DNA of 64,000 bases from Tritrichomonas musculus (lineage: Eukaryota > Parabasalia > Tritrichomonadida > Tritrichomonadidae). Under the pieces are notes generated by a model. It had not been told where the DNA came from. It saw nothing but the letters and a program-made list of their open reading frames with translations, and did no database searches. Positions 1 to 9,359 of the stretch are shown here, in pieces; positions within the stretch are counted from its first letter, which is position 1; each line of letters opens with the position of its first letter. The stretch covers positions 4,092,001 through 4,156,000 of the forward strand of contig JAPFFF010000007.1 in assembly GCA_039105265.1 (NCBI GenBank), written 5' to 3'. The translations under genes were made by a program, and so were the position numbers.

Positions 1-253
1 TATTGGATGTCAATTTGACAAATTCGAGGCTCATCTCCTTGAGCTTATTAGGGTAGAATCTAATGGTTTCAGTATCATTCTGGAGTGATACATATAGGAC
101 CTTCGCGAGGTACAATGAGTTCTTCAAGTTGAATGGGAACTTGTCACATAATATCGCGAAATTGCATTGTGCAAATTCATCAGGCTTTGGCAATAGGGCT
201 ACTAGTGTGTTGATGTATTCGTAGACATTGGAGTAGCTTGGAGTGGCTTCCAT
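1..253 (-). CDS. TIR-proximal 158-aa family protein (partial, runs off window)
   Basis: The first 84 codons of a gene almost identical to the one at 13020-13496 in Pol-D. The start codon at 253 follows the same spacing from an ATTTTTTATC box (263-272). Function is not recognised. Relatives are at 11035-11493 and 62817-63275. In every copy the gene reads from the element end inward and meets the packaging ATPase tail to tail, so an ATPase gene is expected just left of the window. Its position next to the terminus and the shared box suggest an early-type gene; that is inference. Confidence 0.8.
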   Translation of the reverse strand, partial: MEATPSYSNVYEYINTLVALLPKPDEFAQCNFAILCDKFPFNLKNSLYLAKVLYVSLQNDTETIRFYPNKLKEMSLEFVKLTSN

Positions 254-712
254 TTGGGATGCGATAAAAAATCAATATTCAAATATAAAAATAGGTTTTC
301 CCAAAATCATCTGAGTCCCCAAATATGGAATATTTTTGTCTGTCATAGGTTGTCCCATAAGTGGTCCCATAAGTGGTCCCATAGGTGGGCCATAGGTGGT
401 CCATAAGTGGGCCATAAGTGGTCCCATAGGTGGGCCATAGGTGGTCCATAAGTGGTCTATTTTTGGAATTTGTATGGGCCCGAATATGGGCGTTTTATGG
501 GCGTTTTGGGGTAGTATGCGGTATGGGCACAAAATAGGGAACTCTATGTGGCCCCCGAATATGGGTCCGAATGTGGGGTCAAATGCAGGTTCAGAATATG
601 GGGCTGTGGGTGTATGCTATTTTTGATATTTAGAAGGGGGCCAAAAAGGGGTCATTTTGGGCGTTTTAAGTGGGATTTATCTGGTCCCGATTATTGATAC
701 CCCATCACTACT
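254..712. repeat. Pol-A right terminal inverted repeat and subterminal repeats
   Basis: Noncoding. It holds the ATTTTTTATC box, a run of about 12-bp units of the type CCATAAGTGGTC/CCATAGGTGGGC (342-452), GGGCC-rich motifs (CCCGAATATGGGC) and the terminus at 712. The same blocks occur in mirrored order in the left end of Pol-D (12648-13019) and of Pol-E (45510-45885). Open frames here (for example 272-532 and 441-626) are simply products of the repeats. Confidence 0.8.
263..272 (-). promoter_or_regulatory. ATTTTTTATC upstream box (set I)
   Basis: The box lies about 10 bases before the start codon at 253. The same ten bases precede the 158-aa gene at 13020, the 100-aa genes and all three DUF3627-type KilA-N genes. 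Promoter role is inferred from recurrence and spacing. Confidence 0.5.
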
Positions 713-2259
713 TTCGTGATTATATATTTGTAAAACCATACTTACCAGAAACCGATATACATGTGATATTTGATGTTAATTGGGGTTCTAACAAGGATTA
801 CATTAACAATATTCAGCATTTTGATTTGATATTCAAGCCTTATGAAAAATATATGAGAGGATATAGAATGATGTTAGATAATGGATTATCTATTGTATGG
901 TATGACCGTGGTGAATTTATGTTGTGTAATTCAAGTGGCAATACTCAATGGTTAATCAACGTCATTAAAGCACAAATCGAATCACCATTTATTAAAACTG
1001 CAAATGTTGTTGATGAAAATCCAGAACAAATCACAATTCAATGTACACAGAATGAAAGTGGTTGTGTAGTTCCTGATGATGATATAAGAAGAGTATTCAC
1101 AACCAAAAATATTATCGTCAAATTCAAACGAAATGCTGATGATGCATCATATGAAGAAGTTGAATACGAATACAGTTTATATAAAAGTTTGAATATGATT
1201 TACAAATCAACAAGCAATGAATTAATAAATATTAATTATAATACCCATATCGTTTCATTGAGAGCTGAGGATGATACACTAACCAATATTTATGATGCGT
1301 CTATCACATTAATCCGCAGCCGACCTGTGAATGATGATATGATTACTTCGGTGAAATATGTGAATGATAACTTTGCACTGAAGTCAAACGTCATAACAGA
1401 AGAACAACTAATAAAAAAATGTGCTATTGATTGCGGACCGATTACAGAGGGCGGTGAAATATCAATTCATTATCTAAAACTTGAAGATAAGGTAATTAAA
1501 CTGGAATACATAGTAGGTGATTATGCGCTATGTTTGGAAATAAGAATATTATTCTATGATACAGCCGCAAATCCTCATAACATTGTTCTTGTATTACATC
1601 AAAGAACTGTGTATTTCGACAATTTCAAATTCCCATTCTATTATGAAGACACTGTTGATATAACATCAGGAAGACCCCTGACATATAATTTCCCAATAGG
1701 CGGATATTCTTGGACAACTACTCAGGAATTATTAGATGCTAAACAAATATATTCAAGATGCATCATGTCCCGAGGTTATTTAGCAAAATATAAGGCTGCT
1801 ATTTACGGTGCACAATCAAACACAACAATCACTCATTACTCACCGATTGAATCATCAATGAACTCTGTTAGTGATTTCGTTATAGGTTCTCCTGTGTATA
1901 TGACAGGTAAGGTTTACAAACATGTTGGTGATGAATGGAAACCATCAACAGCTGATGATACAACTGATTGTATTTGTAGTGTCAAGACATCAGGAACATG
2001 GAAAGAATATGTCGGTATATGTGTGAGAATCGATGACAAAAATAAATGTATCACATTCGCAAGTCATGGCGATTACATTTGCAAAGTTAATGATTCATCA
2101 TGTTATTCAATCGGTGATGAGGTGTTTATCGATAATGAAGACAATAAGCTGAAAGTTCTTTCAGGAGAGACAGCAATAACATCAAAAATAAAACGCATGA
2201 CTGTTGGAATCATTACGAGCATCATTGATGAAAGAACATTAGCTGTATTCAAAGAGTAA
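713..2259 (+). CDS. Tail-fibre-like protein, 3' part (cut by the Pol-A insertion)
   Basis: This is the C-terminal two thirds of a fibre-like protein related to those at 26359-29358, 39289-43824 and 53839-56289. The coding sequence is interrupted at 712/713 by Pol-A, so no native start is present. Shared parts: a region with DIHVIFDVNWGS near the left edge, the QIESPF segment, the SITLI-R-PVNDDMITSVKYV segment, a stretch from about 1390 to 1800 found only here, and a conserved C-terminal head of about 150 residues (ITHYSPIESS to LAVFKE). By analogy with phage fibres the last part would trimerise and bind a target; that is inference. The region after 713 is about 95 percent identical in DNA to the equivalent part of the Pol-E fibre although the flanks are not. 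Confidence 0.75.
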
Positions 2260-2901
2260 ATCAATTGATTGATTTTCATTTTATTTTTGTTCATTTATTT
2301 ATTAATTCATGGTTTCAATACATATCTGGTCAAAGAAGAATTTTTTCATTCAAAAAGTTCTCGAAAAATTTTTCGCAAATATTGCTATAAATGTGTAAAC
2401 CAATATAGTATATAACCATTTAAATATAAATCTGTAAATGAAAACTATTATTATACGGCAATGATATGGCATGATGGGTATTGCGTCTACAGAGACCTTG
2501 TGAGGGTGGTAGGTTCGATTCACATACATGACACTTTTCTGTATTATTTTATATATTATCCTAGAAAATGTAGAAAGCAACCGCTGGATTCGAAAGATAA
2601 TAATATAAGAGAGGCAGAATGTACAACCCGTATACATTAAAACAATTCATGAAAAAAAACTATTATAAATGGTTTCCCACAAAGAACCGTCAAAAAACTA
2701 AAAACACTTTAACGTGTTCCCACAAAGAACCGTCAAAATACACCGTACTCTTTACATTAATAATCTTTATACATATTACTTTAATAATAACACTGAATGA
2801 CGGTTCTTTGTGGGTTTTTGCCCGAAGTTCTATATTTTTTTTGTTCAAACAGTGGAGTACAAAAATAAAACCAAATCAATGCGTCATTTGTTTTTATTCA
2901 T
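2260..2901. other. Noncoding gap of Pol-B with pol III-like boxes and repeats
   Basis: No convincing gene. A pol III A-box-like TGGCATGATGGG (2467-2478) and a B-box-like GGTTCGATTC (2512-2521) are followed by TTTT at 2534, but the stretch does not fold as a cloverleaf. Further on, CCCACAAAGAACCGTCA occurs directly repeated at 2676 and 2719 and inverted at 2798-2814. The 100-codon frame at 2619-2921 is made of these repeats and is not taken as a gene. Confidence 0.6.
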
Positions 2902-3675
2902 TTATGATTGAAATTGATTGAAGTATTCATCAATGAGTGTATGTAATTGTTCCAGTCGTTCATTCTTTATTATAATGTTGCAACCATTGATGGTGTAATC
3001 ATTACGAGGGAAGTTGTTCTTGACAAGTTCTTTAATGTCTTCGTTCGGACTCATCGCTATCGGCAAATTATCTTTGAATATAAATCTTTCATTATCATTG
3101 TTATGAGTTGATACAGCTCTGAATGTTCGTTTGTTTCTTCTCACTAAATGAAGAATTGTGTTTTCAGCATCATTGGTTTCTTTCCAAATCAAATACTTGT
3201 AATTGTGTTCTTTGTTAGATGGTACGAGCCGTGGTTTCTTTTGTTGTATTTCTTCAACTAATTGTTGTCGTTCATGTTCAAAATGTGAATCAAGAAGCTT
3301 CATGATGTAAATTGAATAGCGAGGTGATGCATACATTGCAACATTATTTACAAGAAGACGATGAATATAAAATCCACGAAGATTAATAGGTAAATTTTCG
3401 CGTTTTTCATATATTTTGTCTAGTGCGGAATTTTCCGCAGTAGAACTTTTACCCATTTCATCAATGATTTCCTTTGTTGTTTTGCTTTCAAACCAATCAT
3501 TTACTCTTTTCTTTGAATGACAAGCTGTAATAATTGATTGAACCTGAAACATATCATCCTGTTTTGAATGAATGATTCTTAAATGTTCATTGTATTGAAT
3601 GTATTCATAATCATTATTGATTGGTTGAGTTGTGGCGTTTGTGTTTGTGGCTGCGTTTGTTGTGTTGCTGCTCAT
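2902..3675 (-). CDS. KilA-N / DUF3627-type DNA-binding protein
   Basis: 257 aa. The N-terminal half carries a KilA-N-like core (DDMFQVQSIITAC, a tryptophan-containing turn, then GFYIHRLLVNNVAMYASPRY). The C-terminal half has the YLIW...LVRRNK...LPIAM...I-N-ERLEQLHTLI pattern typical of the DUF3627 extension in large DNA viruses. KilA-N proteins bind DNA; here it may regulate element genes. Orthologues are at 35951-36718 and 46299-47066. An ATTTTTTATC box (3689-3698) stands before the start. At the same internal place where Pol-D and Pol-E carry one palindrome, this copy carries another (3424-3439, TGCGGAA..TTCCGCA). Divergence from the other copies puts it in the AT-rich subfamily. Confidence 0.85.
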   Translation of the reverse strand: MSSNTTNAATNTNATTQPINNDYEYIQYNEHLRIIHSKQDDMFQVQSIITACHSKKRVNDWFESKTTKEIIDEMGKSSTAENSALDKIYEKRENLPINLRGFYIHRLLVNNVAMYASPRYSIYIMKLLDSHFEHERQQLVEEIQQKKPRLVPSNKEHNYKYLIWKETNDAENTILHLVRRNKRTFRAVSTHNNDNERFIFKDNLPIAMSPNEDIKELVKNNFPRNDYTINGCNIIIKNERLEQLHTLIDEYFNQFQS

Positions 3676-3688
3676 TGTTTGAATTGCT

Positions 3689-3698
3689 GATAAAAAAT
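3689..3698 (-). promoter_or_regulatory. ATTTTTTATC box (set I) before KilA-N
   Basis: Identical to the box before the other DUF3627-type KilA-N genes and TIR-proximal genes, at similar distance from the ATG. Role inferred from conservation across divergent subfamilies. Confidence 0.5.
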
Positions 3699-3814
3699 TG
3701 ATTTAAAAATAAATCAATTCAAAAATAAAATGATTTTCATTAATGATTTTTCTAGGCTCGGAATTCCGAGGGTAGCATTTTCAAGAGGCATTTTTTCTGC
3801 TTCTAGCATTTCAT

Positions 3815-6800
3815 TTAATGATTCTCAATGAAATAATCCTTTGCAGTGAAACCATTGACATAAGGACAACAACAATGATTTGATAATACCAACATTTTTG
3901 AATGCGCTGCTGTTAAAGCATTTTTGATAACAGTTATTTTACTCATCAGTTGTGAATTTAATTGAAGGTTTATGTTCTTTCCTTTCATTATTGTTTGTCT
4001 GTCAATGATATCTTTATAATCACTTGATTTGATGTTGTTCTTCTTCAATGAAACACCTTTGAGCTTTAATGAAATTGTTTTGTCATCTGACCAAATCGTA
4101 TAACACTTAGCGCACAAAGCAATTTGATTTGCTCCGAACTTTTCTACACAGCATCCGAGAATCTTTTTCTCATCATATACATCATTGATTGCAGGGTTTG
4201 GCATGAAGCTATAAATGTGTTTGTCATAAAATGATTTGTCTTTGATGACATAATCAAACAACTGGTCAATCGGTTTATTCATATCACCAGCTATAGACAT
4301 GTACAGGCTATCTGTATCGACCGAGTTGAAATGAACCTTATTCATGTCAATGCATTTGTATAGAAAGTCATAAAGGAAAGTCAAATACCAATATTTCGCA
4401 TTGTCTAATGTCCAAAATGATTCCTGAAGACATGTATTACATTTGAATGAATGAGGTTGTGATTGTATCAAATAACAATCATTTGACAATTTACATCCAT
4501 TACGATATGTATCGGATGCTATCAATTGAAAGGCTTTATTTTTATCAACAATTTTGACTTTGTTGAAGTTCTCTGAATTCATACCGTCATATCCGTAAGA
4601 TCCGTTCATACTAATCTTGTAAAACTTTTCGTTCCCGTGTGCCTTTCCTGACAATATATCTTGACGCTTCTTCATAAACTCACAAACAAATTGATTGAAT
4701 CCGTCATGAGCTTCATATAAACTTAAGCTCTTAATGTCATCAACTATAAGTCCGTGGTCGATTAAAAACCATAAATAATAGTTCGAGAACGTCATAAATG
4801 TACCGCATGTATCAAGAAGCATTGTCAGCTTTCTTGTTTCTTTATCTGCTGAATTCAGTTTATTGTCTTTCATGTATTTGTACATATAGCTTCCGATTGT
4901 TTGTTCATCATTCATTATATTGATATTTCTAAACACAGGAGGAAAGTTAATCAAATCATTGATTTTATTCTTCGGGCATCTCAATTTGACTTCAGCTTTG
5001 AATATAAACTCAGGGTTTGCATCAAATCGTTTCTTTGATTGAATGATATTCATTGCAGCATTGAATACCTTTTCATTCTTGTTTCCTTGTTCATCATAAA
5101 CATCAAATCGTTTTATAAATGAGCCAGGCATGAACATGATTCCTCCGTGATAAGGATTGAATGAATGTTTTACTGAACTGAATGAAGAGGGATACAATGA
5201 ATTGAAATCAATACCAGCAACGTGTGAGACTATGTTAGTAGTGTCATAGCTGATGAATCTGTCATTAACGGCATCATATTTGAGTTTATTGATTAATGTT
5301 TGACCTCTGATATTCACTCGATGAAGTACATTCGATAACCCTCCCGTTATATTCTCTCTCAAGTTGTAGTATTCTTTTTCATCTGTTATGAGTGTAGGGA
5401 GGTGATGGAGCTTACAGAATTTCTTCAATTGTATTTTGGTTCTTGTTATCTTGTCATCATCTCTTTGTCTCAAACGATTACATTCAGCGCAAGCAAGTAA
5501 ACAGTTATCAATCTGATGTCCTTTGTTGTTATCTATTCGGTCAAGAGTTGGTTTGTTTTCATATGTGAAGTGTTCACCACATAAATGACATTTACCTGTT
5601 TCATTTGATTCATACAATTTCATGAATGCATCAAAATCTTTTTCACTAACACATTTTGATATATCTCGCTGATTTTCTTTCGTCCTCCGTTCGTCGGAGG
5701 CAGCGAGTATTCGCAGCTTCTGGGTCGATGAATCTCCTTTTTGCAAGCAAAAATTGTGCTTCATGTCTTGCTTTCGATAGTTATCACATTTATTGATCCA
5801 CCATTTCATTGTTGGTTTGAATGTATTTGTTTTATTGATGATTTCATAGTCGTTCTTCGGGTTGAAATCTTTGTAAGCAAGAGCATATTTGATACATGAT
5901 GCGTTCTTTGACAATGAAAGATTGCTAATCAAATCAACTTTATATTCAGCATTCATTTGAATAAGATTATCAATCGGTTTAATCATCATTTCAACATCAT
6001 TGTCATTGTATGATAACAGGTAATCCCAACGTGTTGCAAACCTCTTTGAATCTATCAAATACTCCTCATAATCAGCTTTCGTTAATGGATTCTTTTGATT
6101 GAGATAACTGTAAAAGTCTTCATATTTGAACGGTTCACTCTTTGACAACACTTCATTATAATTATCATTGTTGATTGCTTCATAAGGAAATACACCTTTC
6201 GAACTGTTAGATATACCACCAAAATCGATTCCAAACTGTTTGAGTGTTCCTCCAGCAACAAATGCTTGTGCGTCAATGAATCGTAATCGAATAGGATACT
6301 TTGATGACTTCAATATGAATTGTTTCAATGATGTAGCAGTTCCAATCATTCCGCTATCGATTGACCAATGATTTTTAATCAATTGCTCTTTGAATAAGTT
6401 TGAATCAAATCGTGATGAATTAAAACCGAACACTGTTATCGTTTTCAATGATGTATCTATTTTATTGAGTTCTTCTTCCGATTTATCTTTGATGAATGAT
6501 TTCAAATGATTCAACTTATCAACATACACATCACAGCCAACAACAAATAACCAGTCAATCCATTTGGCAATGAATTCATTTGTTCTTATATCAAAGTTCT
6601 TTGTTATCAAACCTTTATCAAGCTTCACACATGATGAAACACTCAAAGGAATCAATTGAGAATTGATAACTGATTTATCACTGACTTTCTTTTCAATCTT
6701 TTGCTCCATTGTTTCAAAATCATAAGTGATATAATGAATTGTTGGCTTCCATTCAAGTTCATATGAAAGACAATACAAATAAACAGGATTGTTTAAAATG

Positions 6801-8434
6801 TGTAGACAATATGGTAAAGCTTCTCGTGAAGGTATGAAATCCTTTTTGAATTTGCCGCCTAGCTTCTCACATTTATCTACATGTCTGTTGAATCTATCCA
6901 TATGTTCATGACCTTTGTGAATGTATGAACCACAATGAGGACAAATATGAATATTTGTTAATGCTTCAGCGTTGATGATGTACATTATGTGAATTATCTT
7001 ATCCTTTGAATACAAGAGAGCTGAAAACGTTTTGTTTGATTCGTCTGTGTTATGCCATTGGTCTTGTAAATCGAAAAAGCCTTTTTTATCTGTTTCAGTT
7101 TGGTTGTATTCATAAATGTTGACATTGATGTTATGATTCTTCGCTGATTCTTTCATTTCTTCAATTGTGATTCCTTTGAAGGTGTTGATTAATTGTTTTG
7201 CTGCTTTTGAAGGCTTCTTTGTATAACTCAAACCGTGTTCATCACATAATATTTTCTTTGCTGCTGCTGTTCTGTCAGAGATTTTAAATGTTCGTGTTTC
7301 GATAAGTTGCTTATTCAAACAACAAGCAAGGAAACGATACCAACACAAACAATCATCAACGTTATCAATAATGATATATTTATTTTTGCCAAACAATTCT
7401 GAAACTTCATCAATCTTTCCTGTTATCTTAACAACTCGTGAGATTGTAAACGAAACAGACCAAACGATACATAATTTGATGTTTGAAGTAGTGGTTTCAT
7501 ATTCATGTATTTTTGATTCAACATACAGTTTAACTTTGTCAACATCTTTACTCTCTCTAACTATTATCGGAATTGATGATTTATAGTTCTTCCATTTGAT
7601 TTCACTTGCTTCATACGTATATCTTTCGTTTTCATTCTTGGGCGGTATCTCAAATATGCCTGTCAATTGAAAATATATTTTGAACGGTTTCACTTCTTGT
7701 TTAAACACTGTCTCAGTTAAATATTCATTGATGTCTTCAATTGATGAAACTCCGTTTTTGTAATATATTTTGATTGGTTCTTTACTGTCTTCATCTAATC
7801 GTTCAACCTTTTCACTATCATTTGGGAATTGGTCAATGAAATGACTGCATGCTTCGACGGCTTCATCAAAGTTTTCAGGTTCATTGATTATGAAATATGA
7901 ATCATGTTTTGAATGAACACCTTTATAGCCAAACTTTTTGATGTATTCAATTAATTCAGCATTTCCATTGTTGAATCGAATATCTTCATATCGTTGAGGT
8001 TGTTTGTTTGTCTTTGGTGGTAATGGTCTCAATAATATATTTTCAGATTTAATTAATTGAAGGGCTTTGTTGAGTGCATCATGAGCAATTTTAATGTTGT
8101 CCTCGATTTGTTTTTGTTTTAGTTTTTGTTCATCATCTTGTTCTTCTTCTTCAAATTGTTCCTCTTCCTCCTCTTCTTCTTGTTCTTCTGCTTCTTTCTT
8201 CATTCTATTGACGAAAGCTAATATTGTTGTATCATTGATTCTATCACCTTCATGTTCTCTAAAACCGAATGAAGTTAGATAGTTTTCTAAGATTGATTTG
8301 AAGTGTTTAACATCATAATCACTAGGTTTAGATGTTGATAAGCGAGGTTTTAATTGAAGTTCATTATTGATATACCTGATTTGTTCAATAACAAATGATT
8401 TGGTATCTTTTTGATAGTAATAACGCGAACTCAT
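3815..8434 (-). CDS. polB: Protein-primed DNA polymerase, family B
   Basis: 1539 aa. The order of parts is: N-terminal region with a Glu-rich run (about 90-105); an OTU-like segment DDCLCWYRFLACCL (about 365) that many Maverick polymerases carry; a zinc-binding segment HICPHCGSYIHKGH; exonuclease motifs YDFET (about 570), GFNSSRFDSNLF and YNDNDVEMM; an HNH-like CHLCGEHF...LDRIDNN...ACAECNRLR insert; then polymerase motifs DFNSLYPS (about 1075), KISMNGSYGYD (about 1270) and DTDS (about 1372). It would copy the element from a terminal protein at the TIRs. Compared with Pol-D and Pol-E it has one N-terminal module instead of three, and an extra segment of about 25 residues before the HNH part built of short palindromes (5684-5700, 5703-5714, 5738-5753). 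Confidence 0.95.
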   Translation of the reverse strand: MSSRYYYQKDTKSFVIEQIRYINNELQLKPRLSTSKPSDYDVKHFKSILENYLTSFGFREHEGDRINDTTILAFVNRMKKEAEEQEEEEEEEQFEEEEQDDEQKLKQKQIEDNIKIAHDALNKALQLIKSENILLRPLPPKTNKQPQRYEDIRFNNGNAELIEYIKKFGYKGVHSKHDSYFIINEPENFDEAVEACSHFIDQFPNDSEKVERLDEDSKEPIKIYYKNGVSSIEDINEYLTETVFKQEVKPFKIYFQLTGIFEIPPKNENERYTYEASEIKWKNYKSSIPIIVRESKDVDKVKLYVESKIHEYETTTSNIKLCIVWSVSFTISRVVKITGKIDEVSELFGKNKYIIIDNVDDCLCWYRFLACCLNKQLIETRTFKISDRTAAAKKILCDEHGLSYTKKPSKAAKQLINTFKGITIEEMKESAKNHNINVNIYEYNQTETDKKGFFDLQDQWHNTDESNKTFSALLYSKDKIIHIMYIINAEALTNIHICPHCGSYIHKGHEHMDRFNRHVDKCEKLGGKFKKDFIPSREALPYCLHILNNPVYLYCLSYELEWKPTIHYITYDFETMEQKIEKKVSDKSVINSQLIPLSVSSCVKLDKGLITKNFDIRTNEFIAKWIDWLFVVGCDVYVDKLNHLKSFIKDKSEEELNKIDTSLKTITVFGFNSSRFDSNLFKEQLIKNHWSIDSGMIGTATSLKQFILKSSKYPIRLRFIDAQAFVAGGTLKQFGIDFGGISNSSKGVFPYEAINNDNYNEVLSKSEPFKYEDFYSYLNQKNPLTKADYEEYLIDSKRFATRWDYLLSYNDNDVEMMIKPIDNLIQMNAEYKVDLISNLSLSKNASCIKYALAYKDFNPKNDYEIINKTNTFKPTMKWWINKCDNYRKQDMKHNFCLQKGDSSTQKLRILAASDERRTKENQRDISKCVSEKDFDAFMKLYESNETGKCHLCGEHFTYENKPTLDRIDNNKGHQIDNCLLACAECNRLRQRDDDKITRTKIQLKKFCKLHHLPTLITDEKEYYNLRENITGGLSNVLHRVNIRGQTLINKLKYDAVNDRFISYDTTNIVSHVAGIDFNSLYPSSFSSVKHSFNPYHGGIMFMPGSFIKRFDVYDEQGNKNEKVFNAAMNIIQSKKRFDANPEFIFKAEVKLRCPKNKINDLINFPPVFRNINIMNDEQTIGSYMYKYMKDNKLNSADKETRKLTMLLDTCGTFMTFSNYYLWFLIDHGLIVDDIKSLSLYEAHDGFNQFVCEFMKKRQDILSGKAHGNEKFYKISMNGSYGYDGMNSENFNKVKIVDKNKAFQLIASDTYRNGCKLSNDCYLIQSQPHSFKCNTCLQESFWTLDNAKYWYLTFLYDFLYKCIDMNKVHFNSVDTDSLYMSIAGDMNKPIDQLFDYVIKDKSFYDKHIYSFMPNPAINDVYDEKKILGCCVEKFGANQIALCAKCYTIWSDDKTISLKLKGVSLKKNNIKSSDYKDIIDRQTIMKGKNINLQLNSQLMSKITVIKNALTAAHSKMLVLSNHCCCPYVNGFTAKDYFIENH

Positions 8435-8521
8435 TTATGATATTATTAAAAAATCAAATTATTTGAAATTTGAAAAATGTTAAATCAAAAAAAAATAATT
8501 CAGGTTTTTTATTTCATTGAA

Positions 8522-8881
8522 ATGACAGAATTAATAGAGATATTGAAACATGTTGATGCAATCCGTCATTTGTTAACGATATTGATTGCTAAATCAGATG
8601 ATAATGAAGCTTTCAGGAACCTTGTGAATAACGTTTCATTTGACAATGACAATAATGATTCATCATCAGATGATGAAAATCTACCCCATTTCTCTGAACA
8701 AAATAGTTTATTGAATGATATAACACCAAAAAGTGATAAACCAAAGCGCTCCATATTCAATTCATCAAAGTTCTTAAACACTCATGAACGTGAATTAGTT
8801 ATACAGTTCCTTGATGAAGAACGAATGAATGAAATTAATAAGTTGCCAGCACATAAACAAGCATCATACACAAAACTATAA
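8522..8881 (+). CDS. 134/184-aa family protein of unknown function
   Basis: The start at 8522 is preferred over an in-frame ATG at 8477 because MTELIEILKHVD aligns with the AEILLKIVDGI start region of its relatives at 35339-35893 and 47122-47676. A Ser/Asp-rich middle is followed by FNSSKFLNTHERELVIQFL, matching FNRSKFLDIGDHDRLIQYV in the others. No known domain is recognised. In all three elements it lies next to the polymerase gene and reads away from or with it. This copy looks broken (about one break). The bases from 8882 to the next gene include an AAC/AAT-rich run. Confidence 0.55.
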   Translation: MTELIEILKHVDAIRHLLTILIAKSDDNEAFRNLVNNVSFDNDNNDSSSDDENLPHFSEQNSLLNDITPKSDKPKRSIFNSSKFLNTHERELVIQFLDEERMNEINKLPAHKQASYTKL

Positions 8882-9049
8882 ATCAAAAAGCATTTAAACA
8901 TAGATATATCAACGTACATGGTTAACAAGATTCTCACATTGAAAAGGCAACAGACTCATGACAATGATGACAATGATAACAATAACAATAATAACAATAA
9001 CAATCAAAGAAGACCACAATTGATTTGAATTCATTGAATCTTTTGAAGT

Positions 9050-9059
9050 TTTATTTTTG
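9050..9059 (+). promoter_or_regulatory. TTTATTTTTG upstream box (set II)
   Basis: Found a few bases before the ATG at 9066. The same ten bases precede the proline-rich genes (20328-20337; 61694-61703), the ATPase (14488-14497) and the 184-aa genes (47107-47116; 35899-35908). Probably a promoter of a second expression class; inference. Confidence 0.45.
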
Positions 9060-9065
9060 GTTTAA

Positions 9066-9311
9066 ATGAATAGTGCACTTAAAGGTTTGAGTTGTGATTC
9101 TTCAGCTTTACACGCTCAGTTTAGAAGGGTAAAGGATAAGATATTCAATGAATGCATGAATTCTGAAGATGATGCATTAAACGGAAAGTTTGATAAGATG
9201 ATTCACATATTGTCGATATATAAACAACTATTTAATGATATTGAATCGATTAAAATACAATTAAGAGCTATTGATGAACGTATCAAATCAGCTGAACAGA
9301 TGACTTTGTAA
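9066..9311 (+). CDS. 81-aa predicted coiled-coil protein
   Basis: A short helical protein with regular hydrophobic spacing (ILSIYKQLFNDIESIKIQLRAIDERI). No family is recognised. It has a good TTTATTTTTG box just upstream and is followed by the 191-aa gene in the same direction, so the two likely belong to the structural set. Pol-D has a 77-aa coiled-coil gene (18342-18575) that may play a similar part, but I see no clear residue match. Confidence 0.55.
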   Translation: MNSALKGLSCDSSALHAQFRRVKDKIFNECMNSEDDALNGKFDKMIHILSIYKQLFNDIESIKIQLRAIDERIKSAEQMTL

Positions 9312-9359
9312 ATGAATCATTGAATGACTCATCATTGATGTTGTTTTATTTTTATTCAA

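Larger units (their letters stand above)
1..712. mobile_element. Pol-A: right end of a Maverick/Polinton
   Basis: The terminus reads ATCACTACT at 704-712, the inverse of the AGTAGTGAT left ends seen at 12648 and 45510. The next 6 bases, TTCGTG (713-718), are the likely right copy of the target duplication; the left copy is outside the window. The end is nearly identical to the left end of Pol-D, including the start of the 158-aa family gene, so it belongs to the same G+C-richer, young subfamily. It is inserted in the fibre gene of Pol-B. Only the end is visible, so whether the element is whole cannot be judged. Confidence 0.85.

Noticed and set aside
272-626. Open frames in the Pol-A terminal region
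   Set aside because: Arise from 12-bp minisatellite units and lack conservation as protein among the ends.
2619-2921. 100-codon frame
   Set aside because: Built from direct and inverted repeats, overlaps the KilA-N gene end, no counterpart.
8094-8282. Ser/Cys-rich open frame
   Set aside because: Antisense to the Glu-rich run of the Pol-B polymerase.
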